Origin: Colwellia sp. PAMC 20917
GTDB taxonomy: Bacteria > Pseudomonadota > Gammaproteobacteria > Enterobacterales > Alteromonadaceae
Length of the DNA stretch: 64,000 nucleotides
NCBI RefSeq assembly: GCF_001767295.1
Contig: NZ_CP014944.1
Coordinates: 2,046,001-2,110,000, forward strand
Direction: 5' to 3'
The notes beneath the pieces are model-generated. The model saw only the letters and a list, made by a program, of their open reading frames with translations. It was not told the origin of the DNA and ran no database searches. Shown here piece by piece: positions 30,980-43,537 of this stretch (position 1 is its first letter; every line of letters starts with the position of its first letter). The position numbers and the translations under genes were made by a program.

Positions 30980-33088
30980 TTACGAGATTCCAAGAGATTC
31001 TGTTATTGCCGCAACTACATTCTTAGGAGCTTCACTGTATTGTAAAAATTCCATCGAATAAGAGGCGCGGCCCTGTGTTGCACTGCGTAATGCAGTAGCA
31101 TAACCAAACATTTCAGACAGTGGTACTATTGCATTCACTATCTTAGAGCCAGCAGGACCTTCGTCCATGCCATCGATCATACCGCGACGACGATTTAAAT
31201 CGCCAACGACATCACCCATGTTTTCTTCTGGCGTAGTTACTTCTACTTTCATCATAGGTTCTAGAAGTGTCGGCGTAGCTTTTAACGCCCCTTCTCTAAA
31301 GCCCATTGAAGCAGCAACTTTAAACGCCATTTCATTAGAGTCAACGTCATGAAAAGAACCGTCATAAAGTGTTACTTTAACATCAAGCATTGGATAACCG
31401 GCTAATACACCACTATCCATTTGCTCAAAACAGCCTTTTTCAATGGCAGGTATATATTCTTTAGGAACAGTACCGCCAACAATTTCGTTAACAAATTCGA
31501 AACCACCACCTTCTGGTAAGGGTTCCATTTTCAACCAAACGTGACCAAATTGGCCTTTACCACCTGATTGTCGAATAAATTTACCTTCTACTTCAACCGT
31601 AGAACGAATAGTTTCACGATAAGCAACTTGTGGCTTACCGACATTACATTCGACGCCAAACTCACGTTTCATGCGCTCGACAATAATGTCTAAGTGTAGC
31701 TCACCCATACCGGAAATGATCGTTTGACCCGTTTCATCATCAGTAGCGACCTTAAACGAAGGATCTTCAGCTGATAATTTACTTAAGGCTAGGGCTAACT
31801 TGTCTTGAGAAGCAATGGTTTTTGGCTCAACGGCTATTGAAATTACCGGATCAGGGAATTCCATTTTCTCAAGTGTTATTACGTGATTGGCATCACACAG
31901 TGTTTCACCCGTAGTAACATCTTTTAAACCGATGGCTGCTGCAATATCACCAGCACGAACTTCTTTAATTTCTTGACGGTCATTGGCATGCATTTGCACT
32001 AGACGACCGAGACGTTCTTTCTTGCCTTTAATCGGATTAAAGACACTATCGCCTGTTTTTACTACTCCGGAATAGACGCGGAAGAAGGTTAACGTACCGA
32101 CAAAAGGGTCAGTGGCAATTTTAAAGGCTAACGCGGAAAATGGTGCACTATCATCTGCGGCACGCGTTGCAGGTGTTTCATTTTTGTCATCACTAATACC
32201 CGTAATAGCAGCAACTTCCGTTGGTGAGGGTAAATAGTCAATAACCGCATCTAAAACAGCTTGTACGCCTTTGTTTTTAAAAGCAGAGCCACAAGTACAA
32301 AGAATGATTTCATTATTAAGGGTACGTTGTCGAAGTGCTGACTTGATTTCGTCTTCTGTCAAATCGCCATCTTCAAGGTATTTATCCATTAGCTCGTCTG
32401 ACACTTCAGCCGCTTCCGATATCATATTCTCACGCCATTCATCGGCAAGATCTTGCATATCGGTAGGTATTGCTGAATAAGTAAAAGTCATCCCGTGATC
32501 GTCTTCACTCCAGTTGATCACTTTCATTTTAACAAGGTCTATAACACCTTTAAAATCTTCTTCTGAACCAATAGGTAACTGAATAGGAACTGCATTTGCT
32601 TTTAGACGTGCTTTTAGCTGACCAACAACAGAAAGAAAGTCTGCACCAGTACGGTCCATTTTGTTAACGAAAACAATGCGTGGAACGGCATACTTTTCCA
32701 TTTGACGCCAAACAGTTTCTGTTTGCGGTTGAACACCTGAAGAGGCACATAAAACTAATACAGCACCATCGAGGACACGCAAAGAGCGTTCAACTTCAAT
32801 GGTAAAATCAACGTGACCAGGAGTATCGATAATATTAATACGGTGGTCAACAAATTGACCGTCCATGCCTTTCCAGAAACAAGTTGTCGCGGCTGAAGTA
32901 ATGGTAATACCACGCTCTTGCTCTTGTTCCATCCAGTCCATGGTTGCAGCGCCATCGTGCACTTCACCAATTCTGTGAGAAAGACCCGTGTAAAACAAAA
33001 CACGTTCTGTGGTTGTCGTTTTGCCAGCATCTACGTGCGCACATATACCAATGTTACGGTAGCGCTCAATAGGGGTGATACGTGCCAA
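30980..33088 (-). CDS. fusA: elongation factor G
   Basis: 702 residues (E. coli 704). Translocation GTPase. G1 [19 protein letters not shown] near the start, [34 protein letters not shown], and [10 protein letters not shown] define domain I. The conserved domain IV segment [15 protein letters not shown] and the C-terminal [20 protein letters not shown] are intact. Located rpsL-rpsG-fusA-tuf as expected. The 223-bp gap before it contains two strong inverted repeats, unusual for an operon where spacers are mostly short. Confidence 0.99.
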   Translation of the reverse strand: MARITPIERYRNIGICAHVDAGKTTTTERVLFYTGLSHRIGEVHDGAATMDWMEQEQERGITITSAATTCFWKGMDGQFVDHRINIIDTPGHVDFTIEVERSLRVLDGAVLVLCASSGVQPQTETVWRQMEKYAVPRIVFVNKMDRTGADFLSVVGQLKARLKANAVPIQLPIGSEEDFKGVIDLVKMKVINWSEDDHGMTFTYSAIPTDMQDLADEWRENMISEAAEVSDELMDKYLEDGDLTEDEIKSALRQRTLNNEIILCTCGSAFKNKGVQAVLDAVIDYLPSPTEVAAITGISDDKNETPATRAADDSAPFSALAFKIATDPFVGTLTFFRVYSGVVKTGDSVFNPIKGKKERLGRLVQMHANDRQEIKEVRAGDIAAAIGLKDVTTGETLCDANHVITLEKMEFPDPVISIAVEPKTIASQDKLALALSKLSAEDPSFKVATDDETGQTIISGMGELHLDIIVERMKREFGVECNVGKPQVAYRETIRSTVEVEGKFIRQSGGKGQFGHVWLKMEPLPEGGGFEFVNEIVGGTVPKEYIPAIEKGCFEQMDSGVLAGYPMLDVKVTLYDGSFHDVDSNEMAFKVAASMGFREGALKATPTLLEPMMKVEVTTPEENMGDVVGDLNRRRGMIDGMDEGPAGSKIVNAIVPLSEMFGYATALRSATQGRASYSMEFLQYSEAPKNVVAAITESLGIS

Positions 33089-33223
33089 AATGAAATCCTC
33101 TAATTCTTAGTCACTAATAATTAGTACTATTAAATAAATATTCGCGTAAGCGGTGAGTATTTGTTTAATACTACTGTTTAATACTTTTTGAACTGCGCAA
33201 AGCATCAGTCCGTAAAAGTTAGT

Positions 33224-33254
33224 ATGGCTAGCAAGAGAAACTCTTGCTAGCCAT
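33224..33254 (-). other. 14-bp perfect hairpin in the rpsG-fusA spacer
   Basis: ATGGCTAGCAAGAG and CTCTTGCTAGCCAT are exact reverse complements with a 3-base loop. A second, smaller inverted repeat (TTTACCCT...AGGGTAAA, about 33259-33286) lies just upstream in the transcript. No T-run follows, so this is a candidate mRNA processing or stability element, or an S7-binding site, rather than a terminator. Confidence 0.8.
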
Positions 33255-33311
33255 GTATTTACCCTAAGCATATGCAAAGGGTAAATCATACATCCATTCA
33301 AAACTGCTAGC

Positions 33312-33785
33312 TTACCAGCGGTAGTGAGCGAACGCTTTGTTAGCATCAGCCATACGGTGAACGTCTTCACGTTTCTTAACCGCTGAACCTTTGCTGTCAG
33401 ACGCATCTAACATTTCGTTAGCTAGGCGCTGAGCCATTGATTTTTCACCACGTTTACGAGCTGCTTCAACTAACCAACGCATGGCTAGAGCATTACGACG
33501 AACTGGACGAACTTCAACTGGTACTTGATAAGTAGAACCACCAACACGACGAGATTTAACTTCGACAGATGGGCGGATATTATCTAAAGCAGTTTCGAAA
33601 AGCTCTAAGTGAGTTTTCTCGCTGTTTTTTTCAGTTAAAATGTCTAATGCACCGTAAACAATTTTTTCTGCAGTAGATTTTTTACCATCAACCATAAGGA
33701 TGTTGATGAATTTTGCTAAAAGTTCGTTATGGAACTTAGGATCTGGCAATATTTTACGTTGCCCTACGACGCGTCTTCTTGGCAT
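33312..33785 (-). CDS. rpsG: ribosomal protein S7
   Basis: 157 residues, the short form (156 in most bacteria). S7 nucleates assembly of the 30S head and, in E. coli, represses the str operon by binding its mRNA. The sequence starts [18 protein letters not shown] and contains the conserved helix [21 protein letters not shown]. The end [14 protein letters not shown] is also typical. Second gene of the str operon, about 115 bp after rpsL. Confidence 0.99.
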   Translation of the reverse strand: MPRRRVVGQRKILPDPKFHNELLAKFINILMVDGKKSTAEKIVYGALDILTEKNSEKTHLELFETALDNIRPSVEVKSRRVGGSTYQVPVEVRPVRRNALAMRWLVEAARKRGEKSMAQRLANEMLDASDSKGSAVKKREDVHRMADANKAFAHYRW

Positions 33786-33901
33786 CTTAATTCTCCGTAG
33801 TATTCAGGATTAATCCAAAATATATAAATTTAAAAATTTCTTATTTGGCCTTACTTAACGTTTTTTTCTCTTCCTATCTATAAGGAGTTAGAGAGGAAAA
33901 C

Positions 33902-34294
<393 letters not shown>

Positions 34295-34350
34295 TTAAAC
34301 TTGTGTAAATTCCAATCAATGAGAAATTTACACCCTTATAAACGTGAAAA

Positions 34351-34401
34351 TCCGCGACCTTAAATGCTATACATAAACAGTACAGGATATAGGGTCGCGG
34401 A
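34351..34401 (-). promoter_or_regulatory. long-range 9-bp inverted repeat upstream of rpsL
   Basis: TCCGCGACC (34351-34359) and GGTCGCGGA (34393-34401) are perfect complements with a 33-base loop. In readthrough RNA from rpoC they would form a GC-rich stem just before the rpsL leader. The upstream arm lies within a possible promoter spacer, so a DNA operator is also conceivable. Confidence 0.55.
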
Positions 34402-34415
34402 ATTCTATAGGTCAA
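34387..34415 (-). promoter_or_regulatory. possible str operon promoter
   Basis: Minus strand: TTGACC (34410-34415), 17-bp spacer, CTATAT (34387-34392). Good -35, moderate -10. It lies about 110 bp before rpsL. Confidence 0.45.
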
Positions 34416-34418
34416 GCT

Positions 34419-34444
34419 ATGGCCTGTCAAGTAGCACAGGCCAT
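34419..34444 (-). terminator. possible terminator/attenuator after rpoC
   Basis: Stem ATGGCCTGT/ACAGGCCAT, 9 bp, loop 8, about 20 bases after the rpoC stop. It lacks a T-run, so it may be only partial or act as a 3' stabilising hairpin. Confidence 0.5.
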
Positions 34445-34462
34445 TAACGCTATATTTTTTAC

Positions 34463-37400
34463 TTAATCACTAGCATTTAGTGCGTCAGTTAATGCTTGTG
34501 CTGCATCGTCAGCTGAAACAGCGACTTCTTCAACAGCAGGCATTTTTGCTTGTAGTTTACGTTTAGCACGTTCCTGATGGTACGAATAACCTGTACCCGC
34601 TGGGATCAAACGACCAACGATAACGTTTTCTTTCAAGCCACGTAACTTATCTTTCTTACCTGCAACAGCAGCTTCAGTAAGTACACGTGTTGTTTCTTGG
34701 AAAGATGCCGCTGAAATAAACGATTCAGTTGCTAATGATGCTTTAGTAATACCCATCATTTGCATTTCGTATTCAGCAGGTTGCTTACCAGCAGATTCAA
34801 GCTCGCGGTTTGAAATATTAACACGCGCTACTTCTACTTGTTCGCCTTTCAAGAAATCACTATCACCCGCGTCTAAGATTTCACACTTGCGAATCATTTG
34901 ACGGACGATAACTTCGATGTGCTTGTCGTTAATTTTTACACCTTGTAAACGATATACTTCTTGTACTTCGTTAACAATGTAATTAGCAACAGGTGCAACA
35001 CCACGTAAACGCAAGATATCATGCGGAGACTCAGGACCATCGGCAATAACTTCACCTTTGATTACTGGCTCACCCTCATAGATATTCAAAAGACGCGTTT
35101 TAGGGATCATCTCTTCGTATACTTCACCGCTAGGTTGAGTGATTAATAAGCGCACTTTACCTTTGGTTTCTTTACCGAAAGCAACAACACCTGTTTTCTC
35201 AGCAAGAATTGCAGGAAGTTTAGGCTTACGTGCTTCAAATAAATCAGCAACACGTGGAAGACCACCGGTTATATCACGAGTTTTAGAACTTGCTTGTGGT
35301 ATACGAGCAAGTGCATCACCAATGTTTACATCCGCACCATCTTCTAGGTTAACAATCGCATTACCCGGTAAGTAGTAAAGTGCTGGGATTTCTGTCCCGG
35401 CAATCATAACTTCTTCACCGTTAGCATCAACAAGTTTCAATGCTGGGCGCATTTCTTTACCCGTTGCATTACGTTGACCTGCGTCAGTAACAATAATACT
35501 TGAAAGACCAGTCAGATCATCAGTTTGACGAACCATAGTCACGCCATCAGAAAGATCAACGAACTGAACTTTACCTGCTACTTCCGTAATAATAGGGTGA
35601 GTATGCGGGTCCCAGTTAGCGATGATTTCACCGGCAACAATTGAACCACCATCTTTCTTAGAAAGCACAGTACCGTAAGGCACTTTATAACGTTCTTTCT
35701 CACGACCTAGCTCATCAATTACCGTCATTTCAGAAGAACGTGAGGTAATAACAAGATGATCTTCAGAGTTAGTTACAAACTTAGCATTTTGAAGTTTCAA
35801 AGTACCTGTGTTTTTAACTTGTACGTTGTTTTCAGCAGAAGCACGCGATGCGGCACCACCGATGTGGAACGTACGCATGGTAAGCTGTGTACCAGGTTCA
35901 CCGATTGATTGTGCTGCAACAACACCAATAGCTTCACCTTGGTTGATCATATGGCCACGAGCCAAATCACGACCGTAACAATGAGCACAAATACCAAAAT
36001 CGGTTTTACAGGTAATAATTGAACGTACTTTCATTTGATCAATTGAATTTTCTTCAATGAAATCACATAAAGCTTCGTCAATTAGCGTGTTACGAGGTAA
36101 TAAAACTTCGTCAGTACCTGGCTTGATAACATCTTCAGCAACAACACGACCAAGAACACGTTCTCTTAATGGCTCAACAACATCGCCACCTTCGATTAGT
36201 GGTGTCATTTGTAGACCGTCGAAAGTACCACAATCATGTTCAGTTACAACCAAATCTTGTGCAACATCAACTAAACGACGAGTTAAGTAACCCGAGTTAG
36301 CTGTTTTAAGTGCAGTATCGGCAAGACCTTTACGCGCACCGTGAGTTGAGATGAAGTATTCAGATACGTTCAAACCTTCACGGAAGTTAGCTTTGATTGG
36401 CGTTTCGATGATAGAACCATCTGGTTTAGCCATCAAGCCACGCATACCCGCTAACTGACGGATCTGAGCAGCACTACCACGAGCACCCGAGTCAGCCATC
36501 ATATAGATAGAGTTGAATGAATCTTGTTCTTCTGGCACGCCGTCACGGTTAATAACAGTTTCTTTTGATAAGTTGTCCATCATCGCTTTAGAGATTTTCT
36601 CGTTGGCGGATGACCAAATATCAATAACTTTGTTATATTTTTCGCCCTGAGTAACTAAACCTTGCTCGAATTGAGTTTGGATTTCAGCAACTTCTTCTTC
36701 CGACTCTTCGATAATAGTGTATTTAGCCGCAGGAATAACCATATCATCAATACCAACAGAACAACCCGCGATCATCGCGTAATGGAAACCTGTGTACATG
36801 ATTTGGTCAGCAAAAATAACCGTTTCTTTCAAACCTAAGTTACGGTAAGCGTGGTTAATTAATTTCGAAATTGGTTTTTTGCCAAGCGGTTGATCGATTA
36901 AATCGTAAGGCATACCTTTTGGACAAACCTGCCACATAATGGCGCGACCTACCGTGGTATCACGTAAAGTAGTTTTAGGTACAGTAAAGTTACCTTCTTC
37001 GTCTTTAAAGTATTCAGTGATACGGATTTTTACACGGGCGTGAAGTTCTGCAACACCTGTGCGGTAAGCTTTTTCAGCTTCTTTAGTGTCAGCAAAAACC
37101 ATGCCTTCACCTAAACCATTAACACGGTCACGTGTTAAGTAGTACAAGCCTAAAACAACATCTTGTGATGGTACAATAATCGGCTCACCGTTTGCTGGTG
37201 ATAACACGTTATTGGTAGACATCATTAAGGTACGAGCTTCCATTTGTGCTTCGATAGTTAACGGTACGTGTACCGCCATTTGGTCACCATCGAAATCGGC
37301 ATTGTATGCCGCACAAACTAAAGGATGCAAGTGAATTGCTTTACCTTCAATTAGAACAGGTTCAAACGCTTGGATACCTAGTCTGTGAAGTGTTGGTGCA

Positions 37401-38674
37401 CGGTTAAGCATAACTGGATGTTCACGAATAACTTCGTCAAGTACATCCCAAACTTCAGCGCCTTCACGTTCAACTAATTTTTTAGCCGCTTTAATCGTAG
37501 TCGCTAAACCACGAGCTTCTAATTTACCGTAAATAAATGGTTTGAATAATTCAAGTGCCATTTTTTTCGGTAAACCACACTGGTGTAAACGCAGTGTAGG
37601 ACCAACAGTAATTACAGAACGACCAGAGTAATCAACACGTTTACCCAATAGATTCTGACGGAAACGACCTTGCTTACCTTTAATCATATCGGCAAGAGAT
37701 TTAAGAGGACGTTTGTTAGAACCGGTAATTGCGCGACCACGACGACCGTTATCAAGAAGTGCATCAACAGATTCTTGTAACATACGTTTTTCGTTACGTA
37801 CAATAATATCTGGTGCTACTAAGTCAAGAAGGCGTTTTAAACGGTTGTTACGGTTAATAACACGACGGTATAAATCGTTCAAATCAGACGTAGCGAAACG
37901 GCCACCATCCAAAGGTACTAACGGACGTAAATCCGGTGGTAAAATGGGTAGTACGTTCATAATCATCCACTCAGGCTTATTACCTGAAGCGGCGAATGCT
38001 TCCATTAATTTTAAACGCTTAGTGACTTTTTTACGCTTAGTTTCACTACCAATTTCAGGAAGCTCTTCACGCATTTGCGCTACTTCGCCTTCTAAATCGA
38101 TTTGTTGTAGTAAAGCTAAAACAGCCTCAGCACCCATTAATGCGTCAAATTCATCACCATGCTCTTCTAAAGCATCAAGATATTCTTCTTCAGTTAGAAT
38201 TTGGCTTTTTTCTAATGTTGTCATACCAGGTTCGGTAACAACATAAGATTCAAAATAAAGAACACGTTCGATATCACGAAGTGTCATATCAAGTAATAAA
38301 CCAATACGCGATGGTAATGATTTTAAGAACCAGATATGTGCAACTGGGCTTGCTAATTCGATATGACCCATACGGTCACGACGAACTTTTGTTAATGTAA
38401 CTTCAACGCCACATTTTTCACAAATAACACCACGATGCTTTAAACGCTTGTATTTGCCACAAAGACATTCGTAATCTTTTACTGGACCAAAAATACGCGC
38501 ACAAAATAGACCGTCACGTTCTGGTTTGAACGTACGGTAGTTAATCGTTTCAGGTTTTTTTACTTCACCAAATGACCAAGAACGAATCTGATCTGGTGAG
38601 GCTAGTCCGATACGTATACCATCGAACTCTTCTGTTTGATTTTGTTGCTTAAGAAACTTAAGTAAATCTTTCAC
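34463..38674 (-). CDS. rpoC: RNA polymerase beta' subunit
   Basis: 1403 residues (E. coli 1407). The N-terminal zinc site [19 protein letters not shown] (about 70-88) and the catalytic Mg loop [12 protein letters not shown] (about 460) are intact. The bridge-helix/trigger-loop region is intact ([36 protein letters not shown]), as is the second zinc site cysteines ([13 protein letters not shown]). The C-terminal tail is Ala/Asp-rich. It follows rpoB by 101 bp, a spacer containing two stable hairpins. Confidence 0.99.
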   Translation of the reverse strand: MKDLLKFLKQQNQTEEFDGIRIGLASPDQIRSWSFGEVKKPETINYRTFKPERDGLFCARIFGPVKDYECLCGKYKRLKHRGVICEKCGVEVTLTKVRRDRMGHIELASPVAHIWFLKSLPSRIGLLLDMTLRDIERVLYFESYVVTEPGMTTLEKSQILTEEEYLDALEEHGDEFDALMGAEAVLALLQQIDLEGEVAQMREELPEIGSETKRKKVTKRLKLMEAFAASGNKPEWMIMNVLPILPPDLRPLVPLDGGRFATSDLNDLYRRVINRNNRLKRLLDLVAPDIIVRNEKRMLQESVDALLDNGRRGRAITGSNKRPLKSLADMIKGKQGRFRQNLLGKRVDYSGRSVITVGPTLRLHQCGLPKKMALELFKPFIYGKLEARGLATTIKAAKKLVEREGAEVWDVLDEVIREHPVMLNRAPTLHRLGIQAFEPVLIEGKAIHLHPLVCAAYNADFDGDQMAVHVPLTIEAQMEARTLMMSTNNVLSPANGEPIIVPSQDVVLGLYYLTRDRVNGLGEGMVFADTKEAEKAYRTGVAELHARVKIRITEYFKDEEGNFTVPKTTLRDTTVGRAIMWQVCPKGMPYDLIDQPLGKKPISKLINHAYRNLGLKETVIFADQIMYTGFHYAMIAGCSVGIDDMVIPAAKYTIIEESEEEVAEIQTQFEQGLVTQGEKYNKVIDIWSSANEKISKAMMDNLSKETVINRDGVPEEQDSFNSIYMMADSGARGSAAQIRQLAGMRGLMAKPDGSIIETPIKANFREGLNVSEYFISTHGARKGLADTALKTANSGYLTRRLVDVAQDLVVTEHDCGTFDGLQMTPLIEGGDVVEPLRERVLGRVVAEDVIKPGTDEVLLPRNTLIDEALCDFIEENSIDQMKVRSIITCKTDFGICAHCYGRDLARGHMINQGEAIGVVAAQSIGEPGTQLTMRTFHIGGAASRASAENNVQVKNTGTLKLQNAKFVTNSEDHLVITSRSSEMTVIDELGREKERYKVPYGTVLSKKDGGSIVAGEIIANWDPHTHPIITEVAGKVQFVDLSDGVTMVRQTDDLTGLSSIIVTDAGQRNATGKEMRPALKLVDANGEEVMIAGTEIPALYYLPGNAIVNLEDGADVNIGDALARIPQASSKTRDITGGLPRVADLFEARKPKLPAILAEKTGVVAFGKETKGKVRLLITQPSGEVYEEMIPKTRLLNIYEGEPVIKGEVIADGPESPHDILRLRGVAPVANYIVNEVQEVYRLQGVKINDKHIEVIVRQMIRKCEILDAGDSDFLKGEQVEVARVNISNRELESAGKQPAEYEMQMMGITKASLATESFISAASFQETTRVLTEAAVAGKKDKLRGLKENVIVGRLIPAGTGYSYHQERAKRKLQAKMPAVEEVAVSADDAAQALTDALNASD

Positions 38675-38705
38675 ACTTCTTCTCCTGTCGGAGTTAAACC
38701 TTAAA

Positions 38706-38759
38706 GAGAAAGCAGTTGCCTGCTTTCTCCGTGTACTGACTCATCAATTTGATAGTCAG
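38706..38759 (-). other. two tandem hairpins in the rpoB-rpoC spacer
   Basis: GAGAAAGCAG-TTGC-CTGCTTTCTC (38706-38729) is a perfect 10-bp stem. CTGACT...AGTCAG (38736-38759), with an inner ATCAA/TTGAT pairing, forms a second. They fill most of the 101-bp spacer. Neither has a T-run, so they are candidate RNA processing or stability elements. Confidence 0.75.
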
Positions 38760-38775
38760 CATGCAGCTTTGGAAG

Positions 38776-41700
38776 CTAGTCCTGATCTAATTCGATGTTA
38801 ATACCTAACGAACGAATTTCTTTCAACAATACGTTGAATGATTCAGGAATGCCTGGCTCCATTCTGTGATCACCGTCTACTAAGTTTTTATACATCTTAG
38901 TACGACCGTTAACATCATCAGATTTAACCGTTAACATTTCTTGTAGCGTATAAGCAGCACCGTATGCTTCTAGTGCCCATACTTCCATCTCACCGAAACG
39001 TTGACCACCAAATTGCGCTTTACCGCCAAGAGGTTGTTGCGTTACTAATGAGTAAGAGCCAGTAGAACGTGCATGCATTTTGTCATCAACTAAATGGTTA
39101 AGTTTTAACATATACATGTAGCCAACCGTTACAGGACGTTCAAATTCACGACCAGTACGACCGTCAGTTAAGATAAACTGACCGCTTTCAGGCATATCTG
39201 CAAGTCTAAACATCTCTTTGATTTCTTTCTCTGCTGCACCATCAAATGCTGGAGTAGCAATAGGAAGACCGGCACGCAAGTTATTAGCTAAACGCATCAC
39301 TTCATCATCAGAGAAGCTCGCGATGTCAACAACTTGACGAGATTCACCAACATTGTAAACTTCTTGAATGAAGTTACGTAGTTTATGAATTTCTTGTTGC
39401 GCTTCCAACATACGGTTGATTTTTTCGCCAATACCACGACACGCCATACCTAGATGAGTTTCTAAGATCTGACCAATGTTCATTCGTGATGGTACACCTA
39501 ACGGGTTAAGTACCACATCAACAGGAACACCATATTGATCGTAAGGCATATCTTCGACTGGAACGACGTTTGAAATAACACCTTTGTTACCATGACGACC
39601 GGCCATTTTATCACCCGGTTGGATGTGGCGTTTAATCGCTAAGTAAACTTTGATAATTTTAAGAACACCTGGAGCTAAATCAGCACCTTGAGTGATCTTA
39701 CGACGTTTAATTTCAAACTTCTTATCGAAATCAGCTTTAATATTGTCGTATTGCTCAGCAATTTGTTCAAGCTCAGATTGTTGACCTTCGTCAGACAAGT
39801 TTTGAACTAACCAATTTGCACGAGACATACTATTAATGTCTGATTCGTTTAAGCCAGCAGATAAAAGAAGGTTTTTAGCACGAGCATAAATACCATCTTC
39901 TAAGATGCTAAATTCATCGCCTAAATCTTTCTTAACTTCTTTAAGTTGTAATTCTTCAATTTCAACAGCGCGCTTATCTTTTTCTACACCGTCACGGGTG
40001 AAGATTTGAACGTCGATGATAGTACCTTTAACTGAATTAGGTACACGTAAAGAGCTGTCTTTAACGTCAGCTGCTTTTTCACCGAAAATAGCACGTAATA
40101 GTTTTTCTTCTGGTGTTAATTGTGTTTCACCTTTAGGAGTAACTTTACCCACTAAGATATCGCCACCATTAACTTCAGCACCGATGTAAACAACACCCGC
40201 TTCATCTAATTTAGATAGAGCTGATTCACCAACATTAGGAATATCAGAAGTAATTTCTTCACTACCTAATTTAGTGTCTCGTGCTATACAGGTTAATTCT
40301 TGAATATGAACAGTAGTGAAACGATCTTCTGTAGCAACACGTTCAGATAACAACATTGAATCTTCGAAGTTGTAACCATTCCAAGGCATAAACGCTATAC
40401 GCATGTTTTGACCTAGGGCTAATTCACCCATGTCCGTTGAAGGACCATCAGCTAAAACATCACCACGTGTAACAGGTTCACCCATACGACACTGTGGACG
40501 TTGGTTGATACATGTATTTTGGTTTGAACGCGTATATTTAGTTAAGTTATAAATATCAATACCGGCTTCACCAGCATGCATTTCGTCTTCATTAACTTTA
40601 ACAACAATACGAGAAGCGTCAACATAGCTGACTACACCACCACGTTTTGCAACAGCAGTTACACCTGAATCAACAGCTACAACTTTTTCCATACCTGTAC
40701 CGACTAACGGCTTATCAACGATAAGAGTTGGTACGGCTTGACGTTGCATGTTTGAACCCATCAGGGCTCTGTTAGCATCATCGTGCTCAAGGAACGGGAT
40801 TAAACTTGCTGCAACTGAAATAATCTGTTGTGGCGAAACATCCATGTATTGGACTTGTTCTGCCGAGATTAATGTAAATTCGTTTTTGTGACGACATTGT
40901 ACTAAGCCGTCTACTAACTTACCTTCACTATCAACCGGAGCTGTAGTTTGGGCAATAACGAAGTTACCTTCTTCAATTGCTGATAAATAATCGATATCAT
41001 CAGTGACTAAGCCATCAACTACTTTACGATATGGAGTTTCTAAGAAACCGTAATCGTTAGTACGTGCATAACACGACAGTGAGTTAATCAAACCAATGTT
41101 TGGACCTTCCGGCGTTTCGATAGGACATACACGACCATAATGGGTCGGATGTACATCTCGAACTTCAAAACCAGCACGTTCACGCGTCAAACCACCTGGG
41201 CCTAATGCGGAGATACGACGTTTATGCGTCACTTCTGATAACGGGTTGTTTTGATCCATAAACTGTGACAATTGTGAAGAACCGAAAAATTCTTTCACAG
41301 CCGCAGAGATAGGCTTAGCGTTGATGAGGTCTTGTGGCATGATAGCGTCTAAGTCACCAAGACTTAAACGTTCACGCACAGCACGTTCAACACGTACTAG
41401 ACCAACACGGAATTGGTTTTCTGCCATTTCGCCAACAGAGCGAATACGACGGTTACCTAAGTGATCGATATCATCAGTCTCGCCTTTACCGTCACGAATG
41501 GCGATTAAGGTTCTCATTACTGAAATAATGTCATCGTTAGATAAAATGCCACTTCCAACATCGTCTGAATTGCCAACACGACGGTTGAACTTCATTCGAC
41601 CAACGGTTGATAAATCATAGCGTTCTGGAGCAAAAAACAAGTTAGTAAATAACGTTTCTGCTGCATCTTTTGTTGGTGGCTCGCCTGGGCGCATCATGCG

Positions 41701-42804
41701 GTATATTTCAACTAAAGCTTCTAGCTTGTTTGAAGTACCATCAACACGAATAGTGTCAGACATGTATGAACCAACATCGAATTCATTCATGTATAAGGTA
41801 GAAAGAACTTTATGGCCAGCTTGGCTTAGCTCTGCTAATAACTCTAATGTTATTTCAGCATTGGCTTCAGCGATAACTTCACCAGTAGACTCATCGATGT
41901 AAGCTTTAGATAAAACTTTACCTACGATGTACTCAGCTGGGACTTCTAGCTTTTCAAGATTTTCTTTCGACAATGAACGAATATGACGTGCAGTAATGCG
42001 ACGACCTTGTTCTACTAATACATCACCATTTTTCAAACAAATGTCAAACGTTGCCGTTTCACCGCGTAAGCGCTCAGGGATTAAATCCATGATCAACTTA
42101 TCGCCTTTGATTGAAAAGTCAGTGGTGTCATAGAACATGTCTAGAATTTCTTCAGTAGAATATTCTAAGGCACGTAAAATGATTGACGCCGGTAATTTAC
42201 GACGACGGTCAATACGTACAAATAAATTATCTTTAGGATCAAACTCAAAATCTAACCAAGAACCACGGTAAGGAATAACGCGTGCGTTATATAATACTTT
42301 ACCAGATGAGTGTGTTTTACCTTTATCATGATCGAAAAACACACCTGGAGAACGATGTAATTGCGAAACAATAACACGCTCAGTACCATTAATAACAAAC
42401 GTACCGTTGTCTGTCATTAATGGGATTTCACCCATGTATACTTCTTGTTCTTTGATATCTTTAACTGTGCCTGCTGGCGCTTCTTTATCATAAACTACTA
42501 AACGTAATTTAACGCGAAGCGGCGCAGAATAGGTTACACCGCGGATTTGACATTCTTTGACATCAAATAACGGTTCGCCAAGTCTGTAGCTCACATATTG
42601 TAACTCTGAGCTACCAGAGTAAGCTTTAATTGGGAAAATAGAATGAAACGCAGCCTCTAGGCCTGTTTCACCTGTTGGATCAATATCAATAAACTTACGG
42701 AAAGATTCGAGTTGGATTGATAACAAGAATGGATAATCCATTACTTGTATGCTTTTACCAAAGTCCTTGCGAATACGTTTCTTTTCGGAGTAAGAGTAAA
42801 CCAT
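38776..42804 (-). CDS. rpoB: RNA polymerase beta subunit
   Basis: 1342 residues, the same length as E. coli RpoB, including the two gammaproteobacterial insertions. The rifampicin cluster (around residues 505-575: [51 protein letters not shown]) is wild type. The C-terminal [20 protein letters not shown], which contacts the beta' subunit, is intact. It starts [18 protein letters not shown]. It is preceded by a 259-bp spacer with attenuator-like and inverted-repeat elements that probably tune polymerase against L7/L12 output. Confidence 0.99.
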   Translation of the reverse strand: MVYSYSEKKRIRKDFGKSIQVMDYPFLLSIQLESFRKFIDIDPTGETGLEAAFHSIFPIKAYSGSSELQYVSYRLGEPLFDVKECQIRGVTYSAPLRVKLRLVVYDKEAPAGTVKDIKEQEVYMGEIPLMTDNGTFVINGTERVIVSQLHRSPGVFFDHDKGKTHSSGKVLYNARVIPYRGSWLDFEFDPKDNLFVRIDRRRKLPASIILRALEYSTEEILDMFYDTTDFSIKGDKLIMDLIPERLRGETATFDICLKNGDVLVEQGRRITARHIRSLSKENLEKLEVPAEYIVGKVLSKAYIDESTGEVIAEANAEITLELLAELSQAGHKVLSTLYMNEFDVGSYMSDTIRVDGTSNKLEALVEIYRMMRPGEPPTKDAAETLFTNLFFAPERYDLSTVGRMKFNRRVGNSDDVGSGILSNDDIISVMRTLIAIRDGKGETDDIDHLGNRRIRSVGEMAENQFRVGLVRVERAVRERLSLGDLDAIMPQDLINAKPISAAVKEFFGSSQLSQFMDQNNPLSEVTHKRRISALGPGGLTRERAGFEVRDVHPTHYGRVCPIETPEGPNIGLINSLSCYARTNDYGFLETPYRKVVDGLVTDDIDYLSAIEEGNFVIAQTTAPVDSEGKLVDGLVQCRHKNEFTLISAEQVQYMDVSPQQIISVAASLIPFLEHDDANRALMGSNMQRQAVPTLIVDKPLVGTGMEKVVAVDSGVTAVAKRGGVVSYVDASRIVVKVNEDEMHAGEAGIDIYNLTKYTRSNQNTCINQRPQCRMGEPVTRGDVLADGPSTDMGELALGQNMRIAFMPWNGYNFEDSMLLSERVATEDRFTTVHIQELTCIARDTKLGSEEITSDIPNVGESALSKLDEAGVVYIGAEVNGGDILVGKVTPKGETQLTPEEKLLRAIFGEKAADVKDSSLRVPNSVKGTIIDVQIFTRDGVEKDKRAVEIEELQLKEVKKDLGDEFSILEDGIYARAKNLLLSAGLNESDINSMSRANWLVQNLSDEGQQSELEQIAEQYDNIKADFDKKFEIKRRKITQGADLAPGVLKIIKVYLAIKRHIQPGDKMAGRHGNKGVISNVVPVEDMPYDQYGVPVDVVLNPLGVPSRMNIGQILETHLGMACRGIGEKINRMLEAQQEIHKLRNFIQEVYNVGESRQVVDIASFSDDEVMRLANNLRAGLPIATPAFDGAAEKEIKEMFRLADMPESGQFILTDGRTGREFERPVTVGYMYMLKLNHLVDDKMHARSTGSYSLVTQQPLGGKAQFGGQRFGEMEVWALEAYGAAYTLQEMLTVKSDDVNGRTKMYKNLVDGDHRMEPGIPESFNVLLKEIRSLGINIELDQD

Positions 42805-42846
42805 GGGGTTCCTCAGCTTGCTGGTTATGGCCGATCTGCCTTTAAA

Positions 42847-42911
42847 ATACCAATTGGACTAGACAACTTCAGTATAGCTTCATACTTTGTGTTAGCTAAT
42901 CCAATTGGTAT
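42847..42911. repeat. 65-bp inverted-repeat element between rplL and rpoB
   Basis: Arms ATACCAATTGGACTAG (42847-42862) and CTAATCCAATTGGTAT (42896-42911) match in inverse orientation at 15 of 16 positions. A small inner stem AGTAT...ATACT lies in the loop. The TACCAATTGG-type terminus resembles small dispersed repeats reported in Alteromonadales genomes (from memory; not checked). It would be transcribed as a hairpin in the rpoB leader. Confidence 0.7.
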
Positions 42912-43000
42912 CAGACAGGATATTGCAATGGTACTTAATACATTTAGTACCAATTATGCACTTTTTGGTTTAAAAAAAACCACTTTCTTTAGCGCAAAAA

Positions 43001-43026
43001 GGCCGGTGACTTTAAAGTCACCAGCC
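43001..43026 (-). terminator. rplL-rpoB attenuator
   Basis: Minus-strand stem GGTGACTTT/AAAGTCACC (perfect 9 bp, extendable by GGC/GCC pairs) followed by CTTTTT. The position matches the E. coli rplL-rpoB attenuator, which lets only part of the transcripts reach rpoBC. Confidence 0.75.
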
Positions 43027-43041
43027 ATTGCCTTTTCAGGC

Positions 43042-43069
43042 AAATAATCTGTTTAAAAACAGATTATTT
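43042..43069 (-). other. 13-bp perfect hairpin overlapping the rplL stop codon
   Basis: AAATAATCTGTTT-AA-AAACAGATTATTT. The arm at 43057-43069 includes the rplL stop. Candidate RNase III processing or mRNA-stability structure, upstream of the attenuator in the same transcript. Confidence 0.75.
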
Positions 43070-43423
43070 GATCTCAACAGAAGCGCCAGCTTCTTCAAGA
43101 AGAGTCTTAAGAGCTTCAGCTTCAGCTTTGTCAACGCCTTCTTTAACAACGCCAAGAGCTTCAACTAAGTCTTTAGCTTCTTTAAGGCCTAAACCTGTAG
43201 CGCCACGAACTGCTTTGATTACTGCAACTTTCTTCTCACCGAAGCTAGTCATAACAACGTTGAATTCGCTTTGCTCTTCAACAGCTTCAGCTGGTCCAGC
43301 AGCGGCAACAGCAGCTGATGCAGATACGCCAAATTTTTCTTCCATTGCTTCGATTAAAGCAACAACGTCCATTACTGACATGTCAGCAACTGCGTTTAGG
43401 ATATCGTCTTTAGAAATAGACAT
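43064..43423 (-). CDS. rplL: ribosomal protein L7/L12
   Basis: 119 residues. Forms the dimeric stalk that recruits translation GTPases. The N-terminal dimerisation helices ([20 protein letters not shown]) precede an Ala/Val-rich hinge ([17 protein letters not shown]) and a C-terminal globular domain with [20 protein letters not shown]. It lies 114 bp after rplJ. Its coding end folds into a perfect 13-bp hairpin with the following sequence. Confidence 0.99.
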   Translation of the reverse strand: MSISKDDILNAVADMSVMDVVALIEAMEEKFGVSASAAVAAAGPAEAVEEQSEFNVVMTSFGEKKVAVIKAVRGATGLGLKEAKDLVEALGVVKEGVDKAEAEALKTLLEEAGASVEIK

Positions 43424-43445
43424 TTTAAATTTCCTGTTTTTTAAT

Positions 43446-43464
43446 AAACAGCCTTTGGCTGTTT
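43446..43464 (-). other. hairpin just upstream of rplL
   Basis: AAACAGCC-TTT-GGCTGTTT is an 8-bp perfect stem in the rplJ-rplL spacer, close to the rplL ribosome-binding site. L7/L12 is made in excess over L10, so a local translation control role is conceivable. Confidence 0.55.
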
Positions 43465-43537
43465 GAAATAACTATAAATACAAAAAGTGCGAATTGTGCT
43501 CTGCCTATGTTTAAGTAATAGCAGAGGTAAACAATTA

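Noticed and set aside
39120-39600. Resistance-type changes in rpoB, rpsL or fusA
   Set aside because: The rifampicin cluster of RpoB and Lys43/Lys88 of S12 read as wild type; nothing unusual seen in EF-G motifs.
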